From: Rhizaria sp. SCN 62-66
Lineage: Eukaryota > Rhizaria, unplaced
DNA length: 35,810 bases
Direction: 5' to 3'
NCBI GenBank assembly: GCA_001724265.1
Contig: MEDY01000315.1
Span: forward strand, 1 to 35,810
In this document: piece by piece, positions 30,201 through 35,810 of the stretch
How the letters are laid out: every line of letters begins with the position of its first letter
Position numbering within the stretch: the stretch's first letter is position 1
Position numbers and translations under genes: made by a program
Notes under the pieces: model-generated
Databases searched by the model: none
The model's input: the letters and a program-made list of their open reading frames with translations, nothing else
What the model was told of the DNA's origin: nothing

Positions 30201-30725
30201 GCCGCCGCGCAGGCCGCGCAGACCGCGCTGGAGTCGGCGTCCGCGGCCGCCGCCGCCGCCGCCGAGGCCGCCGCGGAGGCTGTGGAGGACCGCACGCGCC
30301 ACGGCTACGTTTCCCTGGCGATGCCGGCGCCTGTCGCCGGTCTGCGGCTTGCATCGGCGTCCTTAGACACGACTGTGCGCGTGTGGGACGCGGTGTACGG
30401 CGACTGCGCCGCGCTGCTGACGCGCCATGCGCACCCTGTGACGGCGCTGGCATGGGCGCCCGCCGTGCCCGTGGCCGTCGCCGCCGCGGCCGAGGGCGCG
30501 GACGAAGCCGCCGACGCCGACGCCGGCTTTGGGTACGGGTTCGTCTCCCCGGGACTGCTGGCGACGGTGTCGCACGAGCGCGTGCACGTCTGGGCGGTCA
30601 ACGAGGCGTCGGTGGTGCGCACGCTCCGCACGAGCGCGCCCGCCACCGACGTCGCGTGGGCCGGCGGGCAGGTCGCGTGCACGGCCACCGACGGCAGTCT
30701 CTACGTCTTTGACGGCAACGTCTGA
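27278..30725 (+). CDS. TBL1/SIF2/HOS15-like LisH and WD40 repeat protein with large Ala/Ser insertions
   Basis: Three exons: 27278-27338, 27518-29697 and 29877-30725. The introns are GTACGT...GCACAG (179 bp) and GTATGC...CATAG (179 bp); the frame is 1,029 codons plus TGA. The N-terminus (ELNYVILRYMLESGFVHSAY then TFSHES) is a LisH domain in the form found in TBL1/TBLR1, SIF2 and HOS15, which are subunits of histone deacetylase corepressor complexes. WD40 units follow: ATAAADGTVRLWDF (ends about residue 153), TCGLDGRARVWRL (about 490), WCPQGVTLATGGADGVLRLW (about 620), TGHARGITTLRF at the end of exon 2, ASASLDTTVRVWD (about 917) and two degenerate final blades ending LYVFDGNV. Blades are separated by long Ala, Ser and poly-AGC insertions, doubling the usual length of about 500. 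The expected role is nuclear gene repression; the family call rests on LisH plus this WD40 order. Confidence 0.85.
28765..28791 (+). repeat. AGC trinucleotide tract encoding a serine run
   Basis: Nine AGC units lie within a Ser/Ala-rich insertion between WD40 blades of the TBL1-like protein. Related AGC/TCT/AGT Ser runs occur at about 28378-28407 and 29122-29138 in the same exon. Confidence 0.9.
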
Positions 30726-31242
30726 GCGCGCGGCGTTGCGGGTGCATTTGCGATGGTTTGTCAGTTTTGAGTGAGCTTGACGAAGTGAAGTGGTGGTGAT
30801 TGAGTATGATTATATTGGGATGTACTGTATGAATAGGGCCACATGCACGTTTGTAATATGTGCGAATGTCAGATATATAATAAACAAGGACTTTTATTCA
30901 AATCAAGAATGATCTGCGCATGTTAGCTCTTGTTCGAGTGTTTTCACCACAAATTATCGGAACAGATGTGTGGTCGGTCGACGGTTGGATGGGTCTAGCT
31001 TCTCATGAAGATTCACACTCGAGATATCGTGTGTTAGAGATGCTACTAATTGCCCGCACTTCGTGCGCCGGAACTAATTTAATATTTCTTTTGCATGTTA
31101 GATCTTCTCATGCATATCCTAACTAAGACCCTTGCATTGTCCCTCACTGACCCCATCCAAACCTTTTCTCTGGCTCTCTCCTGCTCACACCTGGCACTCT
31201 TATTTCACACATTCTCATATCTACTTGTGCATAGACACCAGC
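30726..31242 (+). other. Spacer between TBL1-like and RPN12 genes
   Basis: About 520 bp of AT-rich sequence. AATAAA at 30879-30884 is a likely poly(A) signal for the TBL1-like gene. A small hairpin (CGCAC-TTC-GTGCG, 31055-31067) lies in the middle. The last 150 bp, rich in CTCT and CACA, should be the RPN12 promoter and 5' UTR. Confidence 0.5.
30879..30884 (+). terminator. AATAAA polyadenylation signal
   Basis: A canonical hexamer in AGATATATAATAAACAAGG lies about 155 bp past the TGA of the TBL1-like gene in AT-rich sequence. Confidence 0.55.
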
Positions 31243-32076
31243 ATGGACCAAATCAAGACGCTGTTCCCGAAGTTCAAGGCGGCCGCGGAGGCCTCCAGCC
31301 CGAACGTGGCTGAGGCGACCGCTGTGCTGACCGAGCTCAAGAAGGCCATCGTTTCCCTCAAGCTCGCGCTCGCTTCCCCGGCCGCCATCGCCGCCAAGGA
31401 CGCCACCCTGGCCGCACAGGCCGCCGCGGCGCGCGATGTGTTTGAGTCTGCCTCGTATTTCTCCGCCAAGACCGGCGACGCCGCCGGCTTCGAGCGCCAC
31501 TTCCTCCAGCTCAAGCCCTTTTACTCTCTCTTCGCACCCCTGCTGCCCGCGTCAGCACACCGCCTCCCGCTCACGGGCCTCTTCCTGCTCTACCTCGTCT
31601 CGGCGCAACCCGCGCGCCTGGCCGAGTTCCACTCGGAGCTGGAGCAGCTGCCCGCGGCCGACGTGAAGGACGGCAACGTCGCCTTCGCCTTCAACCTCGA
31701 GCGCGCGCTCATGGAGGGCTCTTACACCACGGCGCTCGCGCTCCGCTCTGCGCTGCCGCTGCCCGCGCACGGTGCCGCGTTTTTCGACATGCTCGAGGGC
31801 TCCGTGCGCACCAAGGTTGCTGACTGCATCGAGGTCGCGTACGTCAGCTACCCGATTGCGCGGCTCGGCGCGGCGTTGGGCCTTGCGTCCGACTCCGCCG
31901 TGACCGCGTTTGTGGCGCAGCGCGGGTGGAAGGTCGAGGGCGGCCGTGTCGTGTTCCCCGCGGCCGGCGCTGGCGCGGACGTGGATGCCGCGGCCGAGGG
32001 CGGGGCCGTGGCGCGCCGCGAGAAGGACATGAGCAAGCTGCTCGATATCGCCACCCGCATCGAGCGCATCGTCTAA
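31243..32076 (+). CDS. RPN12: 26S proteasome regulatory lid subunit RPN12 (PSMD8)
   Basis: A single exon encodes 277 residues from ATG 31243 to TAA 32074-32076, close to the length of yeast Rpn12 (274). The N-terminal half is helical and contains ESASYFSAKTGDAAGFERHF and LQLKPFYSLF, the characteristic start of the family, followed by PLTGLFLLYLVSAQPARLAEFHSELE. The C-terminal winged-helix (PCI-type, CSN8/PSMD8/eIF3k) part has YVSYPIARLGAALGLASDSAVTAFVAQRGWKVEGGRVVF, in pieces of the pattern 'conserved helix, then Trp, then beta-wing'. Its role is assembly of the lid of the 19S regulatory particle, in cytosol and nucleus. I start at MDQIKTLF rather than at upstream in-frame non-ATG codons because the upstream translation is AT-rich UTR. 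There is an Ala/Gly insertion near residue 245. Confidence 0.93.
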   Translation: MDQIKTLFPKFKAAAEASSPNVAEATAVLTELKKAIVSLKLALASPAAIAAKDATLAAQAAAARDVFESASYFSAKTGDAAGFERHFLQLKPFYSLFAPLLPASAHRLPLTGLFLLYLVSAQPARLAEFHSELEQLPAADVKDGNVAFAFNLERALMEGSYTTALALRSALPLPAHGAAFFDMLEGSVRTKVADCIEVAYVSYPIARLGAALGLASDSAVTAFVAQRGWKVEGGRVVFPAAGAGADVDAAAEGGAVARREKDMSKLLDIATRIERIV

Positions 32077-32496
32077 GTACTCTTCGCACAGTCTCAGTCT
32101 AAGGGGGTCCTTAGTCAAACCGGTGCCCGTAAGATGATGCTATAGCTAACTAGATGTTATGGTCGCGTGTGCTTGTTTTCCAGAGAAAACGAGAATGTGA
32201 GCTGAGTCGCTGCCGTAACACAGGAGCGAACGATGCGAGTGATACGGGACAGCAAAAACAATATTTCATTTCAATTGTTTGATTAACAACAGTAGTAGCA
32301 ATGTTAACGTAGAATTGAACATATATTCCAATATCTCCCAAAGAAACATAAACAATACACATGATAAATAGTGACGTTCGATGCACAAATTATTGTTTTA
32401 TGATTATTACGTTGGCCATAGGGTCATTGGCCATACTGACTGACAGAACAGATTGTTAAATAGGAGTTTCATTCGCACTCGCATTCAAGCTCACAC
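32077..32496. other. Spacer between convergent RPN12 and DUF924 genes
   Basis: About 420 bp, AT-rich, containing both 3' UTRs. On the minus strand, sequence from 32500 to 32436 could be a 65-bp intron extending the DUF924 gene by a short last exon (to TAA 32390). No independent gene is visible. Confidence 0.5.
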
Positions 32497-33887
32497 TCAC
32501 ACAGCCTTGCCCTTGGCGTCCGCTTTCGCAGCAGCAGCCTCAGCCTCAGCCTCGGCCTCAACCTCGGCCGCGCGCCTCTTATCGGCCTCCATAGCGCGGC
32601 GCTCCGCCTGCTCCGCCGATGCAAACACGCGCTCGAGAAGTTTAGCCGCCTCCTTCTGGCGGTCGTCGGACACGTCCAGCGGCAGCGGCGCCATCATGCG
32701 GCGGAACGCCTCGGCGTCCAGTCCGCCGCGGCCGTCGCTCGCGGCCGCGTTCTTGGCAGCGTCCGCAGCGTCGTTCGTACTCGCACTGCCAGAGTTCATG
32801 CTGTGAGAGTTGTTCGTGTTGCTGCTGTTGCTGTTGTTGTTAGAAGCTGTCTCAGCGTTGCGCGCGTACTGACGCGCCTCCTTCAGCCGCTCGCCCGCAC
32901 TCTGAGCCGCGCTGCTGCTACTGTGGTTGTGAACGTCGGCAGCGGCCGAGTCGTTGTTGACGTAGATCTCAACTGCGGCGAGCGCGGCCGCCTCTGGGGA
33001 CTGCAGCCACGCCAGCTCCTCGGGTGTCGACACGCGGCCCAGCACGACGTTGCGCTGCGGGAAGCGGCCGAAGCGCGTCACCAGGTCCAGGTGCGCGGCC
33101 GCGTAGTCGCACAGGACCGATAAATAGGGCCGGTGCACGCGGGGCGCGTTGTCGTGGAGCTCATTGAGCCGCGCCATGGCGACCTTGAGCGTGTTGAGCC
33201 GCTCCGAGCGCAGCAGCGGGAGAAAGTAGAACTGGCGCTCGACCGTGTCGAACGCCAGCGGGTGCAGGTCCTGGAACGCGGTGTAGTTTGACTGCAAGAA
33301 GAGCTCGTGCAGCATGCTGCCGCGCGGCCCGAGCCAGGACCCGACTGCGAGCGCGGGCGTGAGGCGGCCGCCGTTGGCGCGCACGGCGTCGCGCAGCTGC
33401 GCGCGAGGTAGCGCAAAGTTGAGCGTGGCCAGCGCGAGCGAGCCCTCGGGAGAGCGGTGCAGCGCGGCGTAGGGGCCATCGTCCTGGCGCGAGAGGCGCT
33501 CGGCGCGGTACTGCTCCATGTCGTCGCCGAACTCGGCGCTATATAGACACAAATAACAACACATAAAAACAAAAAGTGAGCTATCCAGAAATTTCATCGC
33601 GTAGTATATATGATAACTGAGATACATTATGTTTTACATTGACGTACACCATGTATGCGTCGATGGCAGGAGGAGGGGTGAACCAGCGTTGGCGGCAGAC
33701 AGGAGGCACGGGAGCGCCGCGGGTATAGCCTGCAGAGAGATACAAACAAAGAGTCAGATGCTGTGAGTGCATAAAAGAACAATGAACAAATGCACGCGTG
33801 TTGTGAATTATGGTTGTATAACGTACCATCAAACCAGAAGGGGAGGATACGCTGGACAAGCGTCTTGGCCCTATTAGCGCGGATCAT
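32497..33887 (-). CDS. DUF924 family protein, three exons
   Basis: Exons 33887-33827, 33729-33648 and 33538-32497 join in phase across introns of 97 and 109 bp, both with GTACGT donors, giving 394 residues. The DUF924 pattern begins with ILPFWFDG at residues 14-21, then CRQRWFTPPPAID (matching the family's WF...fD), FGDDMEQYRA, DTVERQFYFLPLLRSERL (the LPF.HSE segment, with Arg replacing His), and the strong signature RFGRFPQRNVVLGRVSTPEE near residues 203-222. DUF924 proteins are small helical, TPR-like proteins, mostly bacterial, of unknown biochemical function. The family core ends near residue 240. The rest is Ser/Asn/Ala-rich with Glu/Lys helices. The key RNifR segment of bacterial members is not recognisable. 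The TGA stop overlaps a GTGAGT donor. Introns show it is a resident nuclear gene, whatever its origin. Confidence 0.85.
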
Positions 33888-34332
33888 AGCGCTACTACTC
33901 GGAGTTCAACAAGGCGCAGGGCAGTACAAATATCGATTTAGGAAGTATAATTATAGAATCATACACAATACACATTATGAAATCGAATAACAGTGCCGAG
34001 CCGCAATATTACGTTCGCATGCATGCGTAAATCAAGACCATAGTTGGGGCTGCTCAGTCTCGGCACTTGATGGTCAGACGCCGCAGCAGCAGTCAAAAGC
34101 ACAAACTCAAGATCTACAAACTCAAGATCTAGTGATGTGTAGTGGGAAAATGAATCAAAAGTTCACGTTTATTCCAGTCGGTCTACACTGTTTAGTTCAA
34201 ATAATATCCACAATATCTAAGTATCACTCTTAAAAATCCGCGTATCTCCAACTTTGTGCACGAGTTACTCGCACGTGTGACTGTACCACACACTATCATA
34301 CTCACAACACTCCCATTTGCTCACCGTTTCTC
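33888..34332. other. Spacer between DUF924 gene and right-edge gene
   Basis: About 445 bp of AT-rich sequence holding the DUF924 promoter (left) and the 3' UTR of the right-edge minus gene. It contains an exact 15-bp tandem duplication (34101-34130). No open frame here looks coding. Confidence 0.5.
34101..34130 (+). repeat. 15-bp unit in exact tandem duplication
   Basis: ACAAACTCAAGATCT occurs at 34101-34115 and again at 34116-34130 with no spacer. It looks like a recent slippage or duplication event in the spacer. Confidence 0.9.
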
Positions 34333-35810
34333 CTACATGTCGCCATCACTCATCTTCTGCTGCTGTTGCAGCGACGGCGTGCCGCTGCGGTGGTGCTGGG
34401 CCGCCAAGTGCGTCGCTGGCGACGCCCCCCTGCTCCCACTCACGCTCCCACTAGCGCCAGCAGTCACGCCCGCACCGGCATTTGCGCTGTTATGCTGCTG
34501 CGCACTGCCAGCCGCGCCAGATAGCAGCGTCGGCCCACTGCTCGCGCCCGCGGCTGCGCCAGAGGAGAAGCCGTGACCCGCGCCGGCCGCAGCGCGCGGC
34601 GTGCCTTTGCGCTTCGCACCACCGCCACAGGCCGACAGTGCTGCGCCGGACAGAGTGGCCGAGCCGGGGCCCGAACCAGGCCCTGGGCCAACGCCGGAGC
34701 CCGCCGTAACCGACAGCGCAAGCCCCAACCCTCCGCCAACAGTGACACCGGCATTTTGACCGGCGCTGGCACTGGCGCCGAGGTTGCTGCCGCTGCCGCT
34801 GTGGCCGAGCGGCGCTGGCGGCGTCAGCGGCCTGGCCCCGGCCCCGCGGCCCCGGGGCCCCGCCGCCGTGCCCATCGGCGTCATGACGGTGAGCGAAGAC
34901 TGGCCAGACAGGGCGCCGACCGCGAGCCCCGGCTGCGGGCCTGAGGCCAAGGGGCTGGAGACAGCGCTCGAGGCCGCACTCGACGCCGCGCTGCAGTAGT
35001 TGTAGTCATAGCCGCCGCCGTAGCCTGCTGCGTAATTATTCCGGTGGGTCAGATTCGAGTTGCCGCCGCTGCCGCCGCTGCTGCCGCCGCCCCCGCCGCC
35101 CCCACCAGACTGGTGGTGCAGCGTTGGCACTGGCGTCGCAACAGATGCGCCGCCGCCGCTGCCAGCCGTGGGGCCAAGCGCCGCCCAGTGCCCGTGACCG
35201 TGAACGCCATGCGTTCCGTGACTGTGGCCGTGGGTGAGCGCGCTGTGGCCGCTGTTATGGCGCGTGGAGCGCGGCGAGTGCGTGACCGAGTGCGCGATCG
35301 AATTGGCAGGGGCACCGCTGGCGCTGGCGCTGCCGCTGCCGGCGGGGGCGGGCGAAGCCACAGCGGTCACAATCGGCGGGGGCGCGGAGCCCAGCAGTGA
35401 GCCCGAGCTTGAACCACCTGAGCCACTCGAACCGGAGCCAGAAACGGAGCCAGATGCAGAGGATGATGCGGGGATGACGGAGGCCGCCGCAGCCGCCGCA
35501 GCTGCGTGTGCCGCCGCCGTGGCCGCGCCCGCCGCGCTGCCCGTCAGCAGCATCGGCGTCGCGCTGTGGCTGTGCGGGCCGTGACCGTGGCCGTGGCCGT
35601 GGCTGTGACCGTGGTGCTGCGGCTGCGCGGGCGCGTGGCCCTGGTGGCTATGGTGGTGCGCCGCCGCGGCCGCCGCGGCCGCGGCCGCCGCCATCGCCGC
35701 GACCGCGGCCGTGCTTGCGTCAGCCTTGGCGGCGCGCTCGCGGCCGCGCGGGGTCGAGGCCGCGCCCGCGCTGCCGCCGCCGTGGCGCTCCGACGCCGCC
35801 GCCGCGGCCA
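34333..35810 (-). CDS. His/Gly/Ala/Ser-rich protein of unknown function, 5'-partial
   Basis: The frame is open from the right edge of the window. An internal ATG at 35694 is only a candidate start because 38 codons upstream are also open, with mixed composition (SERHGGGSAGAASTPRGRER). The protein has an Ala run, then HHHSHQGHAPAQPQ and HGHSHGHGHGHGPHSH, a His-rich metal-binding type stretch like that in the oxygenase at 1898-3949. Gly/Ser/Ala-rich disordered sequence follows, with short basic or aromatic islands (RNNYAAGYGGGYDYNYCSAA; GAKRKGTPRAAAGAGHGF). It ends SLQQQQKMSDGDM then TAG 34335-34333. After the TAG the frame gives GAG AAA CGG and then TGA (34323-34321). I recognise no domain. 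It could be the disordered C-terminus of a larger regulatory protein. Confidence 0.6.
   Translation of the reverse strand, partial: AAAAASERHGGGSAGAASTPRGRERAAKADASTAAVAAMAAAAAAAAAAAHHHSHQGHAPAQPQHHGHSHGHGHGHGPHSHSATPMLLTGSAAGAATAAAHAAAAAAAASVIPASSSASGSVSGSGSSGSGGSSSGSLLGSAPPPIVTAVASPAPAGSGSASASGAPANSIAHSVTHSPRSTRHNSGHSALTHGHSHGTHGVHGHGHWAALGPTAGSGGGASVATPVPTLHHQSGGGGGGGGSSGGSGGNSNLTHRNNYAAGYGGGYDYNYCSAASSAASSAVSSPLASGPQPGLAVGALSGQSSLTVMTPMGTAAGPRGRGAGARPLTPPAPLGHSGSGSNLGASASAGQNAGVTVGGGLGLALSVTAGSGVGPGPGSGPGSATLSGAALSACGGGAKRKGTPRAAAGAGHGFSSGAAAGASSGPTLLSGAAGSAQQHNSANAGAGVTAGASGSVSGSRGASPATHLAAQHHRSGTPSLQQQQKMSDGDM

Noticed and set aside
31055-31067. tRNA or snRNA remnant around the CGCAC-TTC-GTGCG hairpin
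   Set aside because: Only one 5-bp stem is present; no cloverleaf arms, T-loop GTTCRA motif or terminator could be aligned with it.
34333-35810. Copper or zinc transporter based on HGHSHG repeats
   Set aside because: His-rich loops occur in such transporters, but there is no membrane segment in the visible part, and the rest is Gly/Ser/Ala disorder.

Overview
The window is a stretch of nuclear genome from a unicellular eukaryote (a protist) whose lineage I cannot name. The evidence is GT-AG introns with CTAAC-like branch points, AATAAA signals downstream of genes, and eukaryote-only genes: the proteasome lid subunit RPN12, a TBL1-type LisH/WD40 corepressor subunit and mitochondrial ribosomal protein mL41. 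Exons are GC-rich, with proteins full of Ala, Ser, Gln, Gly and His runs. Spacers and most introns are AT-rich, so coding blocks stand out by composition alone. I see no bacterial operon, tRNA, rRNA, CRISPR array or intact transposon.

Layout: 1-1.9 kb is AT-rich and holds at most one short exon of a gene that mostly lies elsewhere. At 1.9-3.95 kb (minus) is an OGFOD2-like 2-oxoglutarate/Fe(II) oxygenase with a Cys/His-rich head. At 4.8-6.9 kb (minus) is an unrecognised spliced gene. At 7.9-20 kb (plus) is a reading frame of about 4,000 codons broken by a single in-frame TAG. At 20.4-23.2 kb (plus) is a secreted protein with two NTF2-like domains. At 24.1-25.2 kb (plus) is an EF-hand/coiled-coil protein like amoebozoan ABP34 actin bundlers. 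At 26.5-26.8 kb (minus) is mL41, divergent from the TBL1-like gene at 27.3-30.7 kb (plus). RPN12 is at 31.2-32.1 kb (plus), a three-exon DUF924 gene at 32.5-33.9 kb (minus), and the 3' part of a His/Gly/Ala-rich gene runs off the right edge (34.3-35.8 kb, minus).

The genes form no common pathway; this is ordinary mixed eukaryotic gene order. The points most worth a second look are: (1) every TAG met in a coding frame here is followed, in frame, by more open frame and then a TAA or TGA, while all seven other gene ends use TAA or TGA, so UAG may be read as an amino acid or be spliced out; (2) several apparent TGA stops lie inside consensus GTGAGT/GTGAGC splice donors, so C-termini may be mis-called or alternative; (3) the giant protein carries ten copies of a short Arg-Pro-x-Ser/Thr-Ala motif, all downstream of its TAG; and (4) a metal-binding-looking Cys/His head is fused to an Fe(II) oxygenase.
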